Of a DNA stretch of 64,000 bases, positions 10,669 through 22,881 are shown piece by piece. This stretch comes from Fasciola hepatica (lineage: Eukaryota; Platyhelminthes; Trematoda; Plagiorchiida; Fasciolidae): positions 2,232,001 to 2,296,000 of the forward strand of contig CANUEZ040000107.1 in the NCBI GenBank assembly GCA_948099385.1, written 5' to 3'. Position 1 is the first letter of the stretch. Each line of letters begins with the position of its first letter. The position numbers and the translations under genes are program-made. The notes beneath the pieces are model-generated. The model ran no database searches, was not told the DNA's origin, and saw only the letters and a list, made by a program, of their open reading frames with translations.

Positions 10669-13600
10669 CTGTTAGATGGAATAAACATCATTGATGTTTA
10701 ATAAAATTGTTGCGTTTTGATATTTTGAGTGTCTCTGGTACGTTAGCAATGATTGTACTGAATTACAATTGGATACCAGCTATATAATATTACATCTTGT
10801 TAAAACCTGTGTTTCGGAAACCATCTAACTAGCGTACTCAGATGCCAATCTGATCCATGCGAGTATACCGAGAGATTTTTGTCGGTCTTCCGACTTTAGG
10901 TTTTTTGGAATAATAACGTTGTCCTTTTTTACGTTTTAGAAGCATCATAGAATAGAATGAATTAAGGCTGAAAAATGACGAAAACGTCGTCGGATTTAAC
11001 AAACACAAAGTGAATCAGTTACAGAGGCGGCTTTTGTTTGCCTTGGGAACCAAGGCAAGCAAAAATTTTCATCTCATGCCTGAACTTGAGCGCAGCGTAA
11101 CAGAACTATCTCGAATTCTACAAGGGCCTGCTGTCTTGTCAGAGACAGAATCGTAAGCTACTGTACACAGACATGGTATGGTGAACCGCGGCAAAGTCTC
11201 TATAGGTCGGATGTGGTATGAATTCGAGCCGAAACCAAGTGCTGCTTGTCCGCCGTAACAGGGTTTGAAGCTCACTCCGGAATGGATATTCAGATATTTT
11301 CGCTGCTAGACCACCACCGCTTAGAGATAAGTGTCATGCCCCAAGTGGACACGGGATTGAGACCAGAGAGTGACCGAATCAACCAGGGCAACTACTGAAA
11401 TCGCGTTCAAGTGGTATCGGATGAAATGACAGACACCAAAGGTCCAAATGAATACACAGGTTTAGAGTAATGGAGCTCTTAAAAAGCTATAGTTATGTCT
11501 AAAAAGCAGAATTAAAAATAGCATTGCAGTACTGCTGCAGCCAGTAAACAGCTGGCAGCGAAACAAAGAAAAACGGCCTTAGGACAAAACTCACACCACC
11601 CACAAAACAATTATGCATGTAGCATAATTCAGTTAATTTTACAGTGCGATCGCTCTGATGCTTCGGTCAAATAACGTCAAAACTTTTTAATAAAATACCA
11701 ATTAATCAAACCAGTTGTACACACAAACACTTAATCTTCTTTGATTGGAGATTATGGACTGCATATCCGATCAAAGTGTACTAAAAATAACTTATAGTCT
11801 GCTCTGTATATATTTGTTTCTCTAGTCATTCGTCTCTTCATTTTTCCCTCTTATTTCCTCTTGTGTACTGTACAACAGTTGTACGTTTTCGTAAACTTGG
11901 CAGCCCGTAGTCGGGGGAGGGGGTGTTAGAAGAAGCTGGCCAGTTGTGGTGAGATTCAAACTTGAGGCACAAATGATATCCCGTTCACAATTTCGAATGC
12001 TTGGATACTGCCACTCAACTGGGTTAAGATACTGTTTGACAGGTTTTCTAACGGTCAGCCGAGAAAACGATCATTTAGGGAGAAAAGAGAAGTAAACGCT
12101 CAGGTCCGTCTTTGGGTCAAATACATTTTGCAATCACAACCTGTTTTATTAAGAAGACAACGTCTAAAAAATGGGCACAGTGGGAGTATTTCACGAAGTT
12201 CGGCTTCGCTCACTGTATCCTGGGTTAATACCGTTTGGGACAACTTATATCGAAGCTTTGATGGAGAATGGACACAACAGTGCAAAAAATTGAATGAATG
12301 GTGAAGAAATTCGAACACACTCATGAAACTAAATTGATTGCTAGTAAAATTGGCTTATCGTCCACACGAACCCTCATCGAAACTCAGAACACGTCACTTT
12401 TGGTCGAGTCAGATGATGCAGAATTTTGTCATACTGAATTGTCACTCCGATCAATTTTCTAAACCCACTCTGCCACATAAAGCAATGTATACCGAGCCGA
12501 GACATCCATAGAAAATGTGGTTGTTAAAAATTTATACGAGAGCAAATGATCGGAGAAATTTTGATCCAGATGAACGTACACAGGGATAGACAAAAAACAT
12601 GGATGAGTTTTTGGTCAGACATTTATTGTCTCTTTTATTATATGATTGTGCATGATTGCAGTGGAAAGTGTATATATACCCCATAACCTCCAAGGCCTAA
12701 TGAACTGTTAAGGATAATCGGCAATCGGACCCTGAGACTCTAGCTGGCTCGCCACATAATGACCTAATAGGTCAAACATGGCTATGAGCTGGGCGACAGT
12801 GAATTACTATCTAATACCAAAGTGACCGGCGGTCACGAGGTGAGAAGCAAATGCTCTAAATCCATTGGCTACTACCGGTCAATGGATTTTTACGTTAGAT
12901 GCACAATTCTAATTATCGTGATTGTTAGGTTCATCCTATTGTTTAACTGAATCCTTGCTGTTTCTCATCAACGTGAATTTCTATCGTTAATCCATCGTTT
13001 TACATTAGTCTAGCCACACTTTACGAAACCGACAACTGCTAGCATAAAATGTACATTTAAGGAACATTTCAGAATGTTTGCTAACGCAGTGTTATCGCCA
13101 AAGTTGAATCGAAAAATCAGATTTAGTTTGGTTCCGGCAACTAACAACACTGCACTAGGTTGCCTTTTCGTAGCAGAAATTTCTTTAGAAAACCATTTTA
13201 ACCGATAGTTTAAAACAATAGAATGAAAAAAACATTGGTACTAAGTCAGTAAACAAAATGCATGACTAAACGAAAGCCACGTAGCCATATCCTTTAGTGT
13301 GTATAACGATCGAGTGACGGGATCTGTTGGATCCCACTAAGGAAGCCTAGCAAGCCCTACATGACCAAATTCGCTAGTCAGCCCTTTCATACTCTTCTTC
13401 CATCTCAAGGACCGGCTACCCTCACTCATCTTGCCATCATTATCTGCCCTAGCGAAATATGCACACTGAAGAACTCCGTCCGAGAACCGGCGTAACACAT
13501 GTTCCAATCACCTTAGCCCGATGAGCGTTGGTCTTTCATTTCAATTTAATTTCAGATTTGTCAACAAGCTTGAAGGTATACTGATTTGCACGTTTAGCAA

Positions 13601-14449
13601 ACTGAATTGCTGTAATTTTCCTCAACAACATATTCAATTTTCTGTAGTCGAGAAAATCTACCCTCAGCATCAGTGTTCATGAACTTCATCTACTGCACGA
13701 TGAACGCAGAAGCAATGAGTGCCAAATAAACTCCTTCCGTTGCACTAATACATAGATAGTGATCGGCACGGCATAGAACACCATTGAAGCAAGTAAATAA
13801 CATTATTTTCATATGGTTTGGGGTTTTATAATCACATGACCAACTAGACCACTAGACTGAAGGTCGACAAGCTAACTAAATGAATGAATATCCATCCATT
13901 TTGGTAATTGTATTTAACTTAGTCAGCATGAACATTGAGCTGGAATGCTTTGTAAATATTCACATACTGATCTGGTCCTGCAGGGCTTGCTAGACTTCCT
14001 AGATAAAATCCAAAAAATCATCTCACCCAGCGGTTGTGGACAAAGTTAGATGTTACGACCATTGGTGTACTTGTATTTCCAAACTTTATTGATTGACCTG
14101 ATGATGAAACTCATAACGTTGTTCTCACTTTTCTCGTACTGTTCTTTTTCTAATTATTTCTGACTGAATCTTCAACTGAGAGACACAAACCAAATCGACA
14201 CGCCCAGTGCATGGCTAACGGTTATCTGAACCGAACTAAATTGAACTGACCCAATCTACACAACAGACTGAGTATTGGTTACGGTTGCAGCAATCGAAAT
14301 CGCGGCACAGAATGTTTGTTAATACTAAACGTCATATTAGCCGCGTTGGTCGTGTCACATTCCTAGCATAATGTGAGCAAAATATTCATACAGAATTGTG
14401 TTCAGCTTCTAAGTTTTTTAAAGTTCACTTGCAACAGTTTTCTCTTAAC
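10669..14449 (-). other. Intron, dynein gene (3.78 kb, longest)
   Basis: Flanking exons join in phase and in family order, so no coding exon need lie here. The minus-strand ORFs at 11,069-11,275 and 12,100-12,324 do not resemble dynein. A small dispersed repeat is noted at 13,310-14,012. Confidence 0.6.
13310..14012. repeat. Dispersed repeat pieces in inverted orientation
   Basis: A plus-strand block near 13,333-13,365 contains AGGAAGCCTAGCAAGCCCT. The reverse complement of 13,975-14,012 contains AGGAAGTCTAGCAAGCCCT, and a third, more diverged copy lies near 9,850-9,880. The unit is short and the family unknown. The inverted pair could be the two ends of a small foldback element or simply two insertions. 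Confidence 0.35.
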
Positions 14450-14635
14450 CTCACGCGCCTTGATCATCTTCGATTTGTGAGACTGCAGAACGACAAGGAC
14501 TGATTTACAAATAGGATTTTTCATTTGATGCAGCAGCGAATGAAATGTAGCCATTCGTCGACGCCAGTAGTCCAGCTCCGCCCGGGGACCTGTCTCGCCG
14601 GATTCTTTTCGAATTTGGTCGGAAATACCTAGCAC
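14450..14635 (-). CDS. Dynein heavy chain exon (YWRRRM block)
   Basis: The exon is 186 nt (62 codons), phase 0 to phase 0, with a TCCTAG acceptor and a GTTAAG donor after GAG. It contains GPRAELDYWRRRMATFHSLL, the 'GP..E+..WR.R...L..+..QL' motif near the start of DHC_N1. The frame continues open past the donor, but the next 15 codons are not family-like. The neighbours upstream (16,156-16,293) and downstream (10,555-10,668) fit without gaps. Confidence 0.9.
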
Positions 14636-16155
14636 CTAGGATGAGAAAATATGAGGGTTTCAGTGTAATTGGTAAACCCAGACTAATTACGGGACAATCC
14701 CCGTTTGATAAAGTGAATAGTCATAGTGTAACTGTCGTGACACTGACAGCGCATTGATTATTCCTTTCATTAGTATCACCATCAATCGGTATTGCAATCA
14801 ATCACCAAAAGTTAAAAAAAACGTTTTCAGTAAAGGTTCTCCCCTTTTCATTATCACCTTCCAGCAATCGCATTAACGAGTTATAGTCATGAGAGGCTAG
14901 GTTCGTATCCTATGATCCAAACCAAATGTCTACCTCCGCAAACAATCGAACTACTGTTCGATTTACTGCAACTAAACAATAAGGGATGCAACTGGCGTCC
15001 GGTTTGTTTTATGCTGCTTCTTGCTGAGTTGTTTTTATTGCAAATGTTCTAACGTGAAAACTAATTTCTGTGGACTTCGTGGAAAAAACTAACGGAAAAA
15101 AAGATAGTTTAGCTAAGATAAATACCTTTAATAAGTACTTTCAAAATGTTATGCATGAAAAAATAATCTGTAAACGATCATACTGGCCCAAGTAAGGCAC
15201 ATTCATCAGTATAATAACCAGACCAATCGGAGACCGGTGAAACAACTCTAAATTTCGGAACTGCAGGCTACTTGCCCTGATCCCCGCTCTTACTGTTTTC
15301 TTTGAGGAAGATGCTGTTCCAATAAAAGTACGTAAAGTTGAACCGCATGGTTGTCTTGGTGAGACAAAAATTGCAACGGTAAATGTGAACTATTTTTAAC
15401 TATTTAAAGCCAAGTACAAATTCGTGAAAAACGATGAAGCTTAAAATAACAAACTTAAGATTTTCTTCGTAAAATTCAGAAAAAGAAATAACTAAAAAGG
15501 CTGGTTTCGGTAATATTTTCCCGCCTAATAGCGATACACTTGTAGTACGCAAAGTATACCACGGAACATTTTCTTCAGCGGGTGACGCCAGAACACTTTG
15601 ACGGGAATAAAAGCCATGGTTGTCAGATTTATTAAGCTCTCAGTTGATTTCTGCAAGCGACTTTTAGGCCTATCCTACCAATATCCTGGCCTGAAACCAA
15701 AACCTCAATCATGCGTAAAACGTATTTGTCACCCATCAACCTTATAACGGAATTGTTTAACCTCCACCTCCCTATATTCCACATGTCCGCTTTTCTAAAC
15801 CATCACCCATGAAATGTCTTCCTCTGAGATCGCTGTAACAATTTCACCAGTCAACCTGCACACGTTTTTGAATGCCAGAGTATTATTCTACGCCATATAA
15901 AATCAACTCTGTACATTGTCAGTCACAAGGGTAAGTTGTTGGAAACAGTCTGATTTTCTGGTGTAGTATTCTACTATAAAATATACATTTGAATGACAGT
16001 GGTCAACAATTTATCAAAGCATTCATAAATAAAGCCATAATAATTCACAAGACAAATACGCCACGCGCAACAATATAAACAGATACATCTGGTGAGGGTT
16101 AGTGCTACTTTTGCATGGGATAACCTTAGGTTCAAAAAGCTGGAATAGGCACTAC
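14636..16155 (-). other. Intron, dynein gene (1.52 kb)
   Basis: The donor is GTAGTG at 16,155. Nothing was recognised inside. Confidence 0.55.
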
Positions 16156-16293
16156 CTGTTCTAATTGGCCAATCCATACGGAAATACAAGCATCCGCGTC
16201 GACCAACAAACTGAGGCTGGACAACGTAGAATTATCTTCCGGTAATAATTTTAATCCAGACAAAAGCTTCTCACTGCATGGCTTCAGGATCAC
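16156..16293 (-). CDS. Dynein heavy chain exon (N-terminal tail)
   Basis: The exon is 138 nt (46 codons), phase 0 to phase 0, after an ACTAG acceptor and before CAG/GTAGTG. It ends in ACISVWIGQLEQ, the conserved 'W..QIE.VL' helix that precedes the YWRRRM block in axonemal dyneins. The next exon begins VLGISDQIR, completing that helix. The assignment rests on position, phase and this short match, so it is slightly weaker than for the exons downstream. Confidence 0.75.
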
Positions 16294-18555
16294 CTAGTAT
16301 AAAAATGAAAAAAAAATCTCATTAGATAGCAACACGAATCATGCAACCAGCTTTGGTACATGCTGACAATGATTGATATAGTTCCGAATAAACCTCATAT
16401 CTCACTATCCTCAGTATCAGCCAAACATTTTATGTGTTTCTATTCTACACACCAAACAAATACCAATAATTATAAATTCTGCCTAAAAATGATAAGTATA
16501 TCACTAAATAAATCTTATTAGACTGGTAGTTTCACAAATCAAAAGCTAAAATACGAAGTGGAGCAACGCAAGCAACATATTTGTCAGTTAATTTTATTTG
16601 TCTTGAAATATAACAGGATGAAAGTAGATCACATGGTTTCAAGTAAAAATTGAACTGTTTATTTCAAATAAATTTTGTGCTCCTACAGATTGACAAAAAG
16701 TTACTTTGTAGCGTAATTATAATCCGAACTTAGACAATAACTGTTCTGCTATTCTTTACTCAATATCTGGTAGCTGGTGACGTCTTATCACTCTTCACTA
16801 GTTGGCACTATATGCAGCAAAAGGGGCAACACTAAAACGGGCGAGACTGGAAAGGGGAGTTTAGAAGAAAACCAGTCATCTGTGGCAGAAGAAATAGGTT
16901 CCAATGAAAACACCAAACTGACTCGCTAGTTGATTAAGGCAACAATGAAAAAATGAATTTATGGTATGTGACTTTCTCTGGCATCTGGAAACTTAAAAGT
17001 TATTTGCACTTACACTCTTTCAAACCGCCAAAGGATCTGAAGCCGGGTACGAAGCTTATTCCCCCTTGAATCTCAAGTAATGCTTTTGAATAAAAAGCGT
17101 GTGTATTTATGATAGGTAAGAACCTCCAACCTACGTAAATTAGAATTCCATCCGACCCATTTCAAAGGGAAAGATTAGAAATATGTGTTAAGATTTACAA
17201 ACGCAAATCATTTGATGTCTGACAAGGAATCGACAGCATTTGAAGATACGTTTGCAACGTGGGAACTTAATTACTAGCTAAACCAAGTATAAATATATTT
17301 ACTCCACCTCAAAGTAGGTAACGCGATACATGAGGAATCTCATACGCTTCGTTTTTTTCACGTAAACTACTGCTAAGCGCAACTAATGTTTTACTGCAGT
17401 ATTGTATTATCATCCAAGATATGCACTACTTCTCAAAAAAACAATGGTAGCTCTTACACTTAAACTTTTTCCAAACTGAATAAATATTGTGGCATTTTCG
17501 AGGAATCACTTGTGTGTGTTACTTTGTGACAACACAACAGTGTCATATAACAATCAAAAGCCATAAACCGTGACATATATGCTCATTTGCTTTTGCTAGA
17601 ATTTTGTTTTCTTCCTCGATACTGACCTAAGCAACAGAAGAACACCGGATTTCGCGATCAATATAACGCGAGGTATTCAGAGTTACGAAGTTTTCAAATA
17701 ATTTCTGCTTCCAATTTGTTTTTCTTGGCCTTTATTCTGTATTATGCTCGGGGATATGGTATTTTGATAGAAACTGATATTAGCTTCATTATATTTAACA
17801 AGTTAAGACTGGACATTAAATGGTGTACTCAGTCTACACTCGACTGAATCAAGCCCACAGATTTACCAGAGCTCGGAAGGTTCATTACCTGATTGCTTGG
17901 TCCGTTTAAGTATTTTAAACAGCTGACAAGACATTCCGGCCAATATTATTTACTTTCTATCGCGCTTGCTTGCGCAAAACCTCAGGTAAAACTCCTCTAT
18001 AAGTTTAAAATGCATTGTTTTCGCAGAACAACTATTTGTTTAACAAAATAATTGTCAATTTTAACTTTCAGTTTAAGTCAAACATTAGTTTTTCAGTCTG
18101 ACGGTCAAAAAGGGGGTGGCCATTACGTTTATTGGTCACATCACAGACTACCGTTTTAGAAAAGCTTACCACCGATTGTGTCCAGTATCATTTCAACCGT
18201 GATTGATTTGGTTCCTTTTTAAAATGTACAACTACACACGATAATAATTCGAGAATAGGCAGGATGTCAATAATACCTCATAAGGACACATATTACGCGA
18301 GGGAGTACACGAAATACACCGGGTGATCGTAAATTGGTAATACAAACATGGCAGACAGAGACACTGCTCATGCAATAACCTTTAGTTTTTCAAGCACATT
18401 GTGCCATTTAGGTAAATACAACAGTTTAGCAAATATTTTTACTAATGATTGGGTTCAAAATTAGTCAAACTGTCCCGGTATAGGCCTAACAACTGATAAA
18501 GAGCAAGTGCGCCACATTTCCTGAAACAATAATTTTTGATAGAATAAGAACTCAC
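16294..18555 (-). other. Intron, dynein gene (2.26 kb)
   Basis: The donor is GTGAGT at 18,555. The sequence is AT-rich with no recognised feature. Confidence 0.55.
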
Positions 18556-18771
18556 TTGATTTTCAAGGATTTCGGACGAATTGCACATGACTGCCGTAAA
18601 ATTTTTAATGTTATCTATCAATTCTTGCTTATTGAACTCGCTACAAGCAGACTTTTCCGTAAGCAGTTGCTTAGGAGTACTGATCAACTGCGGAACCAGT
18701 ATTGATGACAGTAAGTATTCCAGAGTGTGTAGTACACCTCTTGAGAAGTCAACACCAATGAACGTAATGTC
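18556..18771 (-). CDS. Dynein heavy chain exon (N-terminal tail)
   Basis: The exon is 216 nt (72 codons), phase 0 to phase 0, with an ACTACAG acceptor and a CAA/GTGAGT donor. It starts DITFIGVDFSRGVLHTLEYL and goes on LLSSILVPQLI. The family has in this place '+.FG.+.G..L..L...L...+.P.L', which precedes the tail helices. It is followed in phase by the exon at 16,156-16,293. Confidence 0.78.
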
Positions 18772-18964
18772 CTGTAGTGAAAACACAAAAGACAATAGTA
18801 AGAAATGAAGATTCATTGAAATCCTTGTAACCTCAAGTATGTTTTACTCAAGATATTTTCTCTTCTTCATCGGGCCATATGTTATAACAAAATTTTGTAC
18901 AACCGATTTCTCAAGGAATATTCGAATAAGTAGTAGGACTGGGTTGACTCAACACCAAACCTCT

Positions 18965-19790
18965 TCTTGGTAGGGGCCGCTCTAGCTGAAGTGGATAAAT
19001 CTTGCTACCTGGGCAGCTACATCTCACCAGGTGGACAGATAACGGATGAAGTGTCATCACGTATACAGAAGGCGCGTTTGGCTTTTGCCAACCTCAGTCA
19101 TCTGTGGCGTCGGCGTGACATCCGATTGTCTGTTAAGGGTAGAGTGTACACTGCAGTGGTTAGGTCTTCTCTTCTGTACAGTTCAGAAACATGGCCATTG
19201 AAGGTAGAAGAAAGGCGAAGACTGTCGGTGTCTGGGCACCGATGTCTCCGTAGCATTGCCCGAGTGTGGTGGGAACACCGTATTAGCAATGCTGAGGTTA
19301 GGCTTGAAGTGTTGGGAACCGGAGATCAGTCTGTGGATCAAGTATTGAACCTAAACAGGTTAAATTGGTTGGGACATGTGTTACGCATGCCCACCTATAG
19401 ACTTCCTCAGCCTATGCTGTTCTCTGAGGCATTTGGTGGTTGGAAGGTAGGTCGAGGTGGCCAGTCCATGACATGGCAAAAAGGTATGAAAACCTTAACC
19501 AGTGTAATTGGCCGAGTAGGACGTGCTGGACCTCCAGGTTAGGGTCCACGAGCTCCGCCTACCAAATGGTTGGAGACATTAAGTGATATGGCTAGGAGTA
19601 GTGGTCAGTGGCGTAGCTGCATTCGGACTCTTTCTTTGTAGTATTGATTTCAAGTTGATGCTTTGACTTTTTGAATCTTTATCTCTATGCTCCTATTTTT
19701 TCGCCCTTTACTCGACGATGCTGGAAGGTAGAAACTGAAACCAGAGCATAGAAATGCAAAGTCAGTGGTTGAATAAACTGAAACTGAAAA
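18965..19790 (+). mobile_element. RTE-type non-LTR retrotransposon, 3' fragment
   Basis: An open frame from 18,967 to 19,542 encodes the C-terminal part of an RTE-clade reverse transcriptase polyprotein. It includes YLGSYISPGGQITDEVSSRI, IARVWWEHRISNAEV and LNWLGHVLRMP. This family is abundant in trematodes and cestodes. A frameshift near 19,540 moves the last codons (GPRAPPTKWLETLSDMA) to another frame. The fragment ends near 19,790 in a CTGAAA-repeat tail, is strongly 5'-truncated, and sits in a dynein intron in antisense orientation to the host gene. Confidence 0.9.
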
Positions 19791-20088
19791 CGTACGTTAA
19801 AACATCCTCTGCTACAACCTGAAAACCTTTCCCATATGTGTTACGCCTTTTCACGTCCGCGGAGAACAACCTGCTTTTGGTTGTTTAGAAAGTTTCGTTA
19901 TTTAACTGAACTCTAGCTGTAAGGTGCAGTGGGTATTTGAAAGTTGCACGTGAAAACTCTACGCACAATCTCAAAATCAACACTGATTATTTTCTCCCTG
20001 GATAGTACTCTGATTTTCGAGGGTCAAAAGAAGCATTGCCTTAATAATCATGTTAACGTAGTGCAGAGGGTCAGAATGACGGACGAAT

Positions 20089-20579
20089 CCTTTGTAGCAA
20101 AACCGCTCCGAAACCGATCGGCTTTTGGCTGGTTTTCAGGTAGTTTTCGAGCGGTCTTTACGATTACGCTGATCGGTTTTCGGTCGGTTTGTTTGGTAGC
20201 CATTTTACACGCATCAACAGTAAACTGATATAAAGAAAATTGACGACCGGAGCTGGCGTTTTATTTAAATATATTGATTTAATTCATCGAAATGCCCTGA
20301 AATACCTCGGAATAGATCGCTGTTTTTTTATTCCGTCGAAATGGGTCAAATAAGAACAACTAATTGAAGAATCATAAATTAGGAGGTAGAAATGAGCATC
20401 GTAAAACATAATTTGGGAAAAGTGAAAAAAAATCAACGAAGCATATCACGTATTTCAAACGATCGGCACAAGCCGCTCGGAAACTGCTCAGAAACCAGCC
20501 AAAATTCGATCCGAAACCAATCGGTTTTTGAGCGGTTTTCACTATTACGTCGGTCGGTTTTCGAGCGGTTCCTGAGGGG
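20089..20579. mobile_element. Inverted-repeat (MITE-like) element
   Basis: About 85 bp at the left end (AGCAAAACCGCTCCGAAACC, then TTTTGGCTGGTTTTC) reappears as the reverse complement near the right end (AAAACCGCTCAAAAACCG, then TTTTGGCTGGTTTCTGAGC). The core is AT-rich and non-coding. Many CGGTTTT-type motifs cluster near both ends, like subterminal repeats. The left tip GTAGCAAAACCG resembles the terminus of transposon T (GTAGCAAACCGG at 39,811). It may be a non-autonomous relative. Target duplications were not clear, so the borders are approximate. Confidence 0.55.
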
Positions 20580-20676
20580 TTCCTGACAGGTGTTACTATC
20601 ATGCATGAAGTTACAATATTTCATACCATATAATAGTCGACATGTGCAAGTAATAAACATCAAAAGTAAAACTAAC

Positions 20677-20876
20677 ATCCACGATGGTTTCCATTTTAAC
20701 TTCTCTGTGATTACTGCAACGTATGAACACGGCACATAAACCTTTTACTATTTCCTCTTTTCCGGTAGACAAAGTAATGAACCGTTTCGTTTGAACATTT
20801 TGACGAGGTCCTTGCATAAATTTATCATTGGGACCTAGAATTATCGTTATTGACTTTATGTTCGGTACCAGACGTT
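20677..20876 (-). CDS. Dynein heavy chain exon, probable
   Basis: A minus-strand frame here contains RQNVQTKRFITLSTGKEEIV, then KGLCAVFIRC. Followed by the exon at 18,771 it gives the order expected for the family's far N-terminus (a strand 'AVFF+R', then 'I.FG'). The donor is GAT/GTTAGT at 20,676. The acceptor is uncertain: TCATCCAG at 20,877 is the best candidate, but it gives a phase that does not match the donor at 21,008. An exon may be missing, or one of the borders may be wrong. Confidence 0.55.
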
Positions 20877-21008
20877 CTGGATGATGCCGTGAAAAACACA
20901 GCACGTAAACCGTTCACTCCGAAAAACCTATAAAGTGATTCACATGAATCATTTTGCAGGATATTCTGCAAAGAACGCAGTCGAAACACCAGTCGAAATT
21001 AGGCTTAC

Positions 21009-21254
21009 TTGGTTCTTAAAAAGAATGCATTCTTCCACAAAATCTTTCTCTTCTTTGAAAAAATCAGCTACCTTTTGGAATAAGAAATCAAACCGTTCAT
21101 CTAACGCTGGACGTCTGCATTCGAACTCTTTATTCCTTCTTGCCTTCAGAAAGAATAAGTTCCAAATTTCAATACAAACCAGCCTTTCTCTGAGTGTCTC
21201 TGTAAGTTCTGGGGCATTTATCCTGCTAGCTCTTCTAGCAAAGATAGACGTCAT
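21009..21254 (-). CDS. Dynein heavy chain exon, probable N-terminal end
   Basis: The frame from the ATG at 21,254 to a GTAAGC donor at 21,008 has RRPALDERFDFLFQKVADFF and ends EECILFKNQ. The 'D.R..F+..+V...L' pattern followed by an acidic helix is typical of the first 50-100 residues of axonemal dynein heavy chains. The ATG could be the initiator, but AG acceptors inside the first 40 nt mean that an upstream exon is possible. If this is the first coding exon, the promoter lies in or beyond the Gypsy remnant to the right. Confidence 0.5.
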
Positions 21255-21650
21255 CCAGTCACGTGTGAGAAGAAAATTTGAAAACTTGCACCACCGAGAA
21301 TCACCTATGTAACTTTGTGACGCTTGAAGTGATGATGCACTTTAACAAAACCAGATTTGGTCAGGTTCTGTCACAGGGCTTGCGGCCAAGCCTAATGAAT
21401 CAGCTCAGCTTTCTTTCACCAGCTAGAATCTGGATGATATACGTCAAGCTACATCTTTTGTGTTTACTTGACTTTCTCTGGTTTGCGGAAGAGCGATGTT
21501 AAGAAGAGGCTCGCTGTCGGCAGCACAGAAATTTCAAGACTGTGTGCTTGGTTCTTGTCCAGGTCTATACTCAATCAAAAGGGCCTTTAGCGCGGCAGTT
21601 TTGAGCACAATACGCTAGTAAAGTAAGACTGGGTGTAAGGGGACAACGGA
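21255..21650. other. Unassigned sequence between dynein exon and Gypsy remnant
   Basis: No ORF, repeat or splice-bounded exon was recognised in this 396-bp stretch. It could include the 5' leader or promoter of the dynein gene, but no clear TATA box or initiator was found. Confidence 0.3.
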
Positions 21651-21654
21651 GAGC

Positions 21655-22880
21655 CTTGGAGAGCGATGGAGTGTAAGGACGAGAACAATCGAAGAGAGGC
21701 AGGTATAAGAACTGAAACGATAGACAAAAAGATAGAAGGGGGCTGCACCCATTTTTTCTCGCGCATTTTCTATCATTTTGTGTGGTTGGGCCAGCCATTA
21801 ATGGTGACAGCTGCAGTCGGAGAACTGGAAAGTCGTCGGTTCTCTGTAGACCACCATGCAGCCAATTTACTGCTCCTTGTCAAAGCCGGTGCGGACTTCA
21901 GCTTTATCTCACCTCCAGGCCAAGAGTGCCCCCTCTGGTTATCGTCCTTCACGCCAGGGGCGGCCAAAATCGCCATCATCCCGACATACGGTAAAAAACG
22001 CTTGCCCTGGATCTCGGTCTCCGAAGGTGCTTCCCGTCGGTTCTCATAATTGCTGCTGTCAGCCACCACATTCTGAGCATCGACTTTCTAATGCTATTCT
22101 GTCTGATGGTTCATCTTGAACACAGGGCCGTGTGACGGTGCCACTACTTTGGCACCTCAAGGCAAAGGTGCAGCCGTAAAGTCAGTCGGCATCCCGTCGC
22201 TTGTGCCACTGTCGGACACCTGCGCTTCAGTACTCTCACAGTTTCCTCAAATCACCCGCCCCTTCTGCGACATCCCGGAGCCGACACATGGCGTGGTTCA
22301 CCATATTACAACAATGGGACCTCCTGCCACTGTCCGCCTCATTTTCCTCACCCCAGAGAAGCTGAAGATAACTAAAGCTGGATTTTACCATATATTGGCC
22401 CTTTGGATTATCCGTCCTTCGAATAGCCCATAGGCCTCACCACTACTTATGACTCCCGAATCAACTCCCGGTAAATGCAGGGAGTGCGACTGCTACCGGG
22501 CACCAAATAACTTCGAGATTCCCTGGCGGTAGTTCAACCCCAGCCCCCGCCCCCGCGATGTTTTTGGAGTGGCCTGGCAAACTATTTTTTTCCAAGATCG
22601 ATCAGGTCAAGGAGTATCATCTAATACGGAAGACCCCAGATTATACAACAGAAACTTTCATTATCACACATTTGGATCCGTTCAAATCCCTTCATTCGCC
22701 TTTTGGCCTGAATAACGCGACTCGAACTTCCCAGCCTTTTGTCGACCAAGCGTTTCGTGGTCTCGGCCTTGAGTTTGCTTATAATGATGACATCCTGCTT
22801 TCCGAATACCTTTCTCTGGAGCTCTGAGGCTCGAATTCGTGACACCGAAGATACAATCGAAGAGTGGCTCCAGTGCCAGA
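21655..22880 (+). mobile_element. Ty3/Gypsy (CsRn1-like) fragment 1: protease to RT
   Basis: This is a decayed copy readable only by switching frames. LLLLVKAGADFSFISPP (about 21,865) stands where the aspartic protease 'LVDTGA' motif is expected, with the catalytic D lost. VVHHITTMGPPATVR and KITKAGFYHILALWIIRPSN (22,270-22,430) are the protease-RT linker. SKIDQVKEYHLIRK, SPFGLNNATRTSQPF and FAYNDDILLSE (22,590-22,805) are RT motifs, the last in place of 'YIDD'. The CsRn1 type is inferred from the CCHH-poor gag end and the linker. It breaks off after the RT active site. Confidence 0.75.
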
Positions 22881-22881
22881 G

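Larger units (their letters stand above)
1926..21254 (-). other. Dynein heavy chain gene, 5' part (gene span)
   Basis: Ten minus-strand exons, read from high to low coordinates, spell the N-terminal tail of an axonemal dynein heavy chain. This is the DHC_N1 region, which dimerises and binds intermediate chains in ciliary or flagellar outer or inner arms. The motor domains (linker, AAA ring, stalk) are not in the window, so the gene continues to the left. Exons run from 114 to 555 nt and introns from about 1.3 to 3.8 kb, apart from a doubtful short one near 20.9 kb. Within the chain from 18,771 to 1926 every exon joins its neighbour in phase. I cannot assign the paralogue. An axonemal rather than cytoplasmic type is inferred from blocks such as [22 protein letters not shown] and PPVAGRISWARQL. 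Confidence 0.85.

Noticed and set aside
12100..12324. Additional dynein exon in the 3.78-kb intron
   Set aside because: The neighbouring exons already join in phase and family order, and the translation lacks dynein features.
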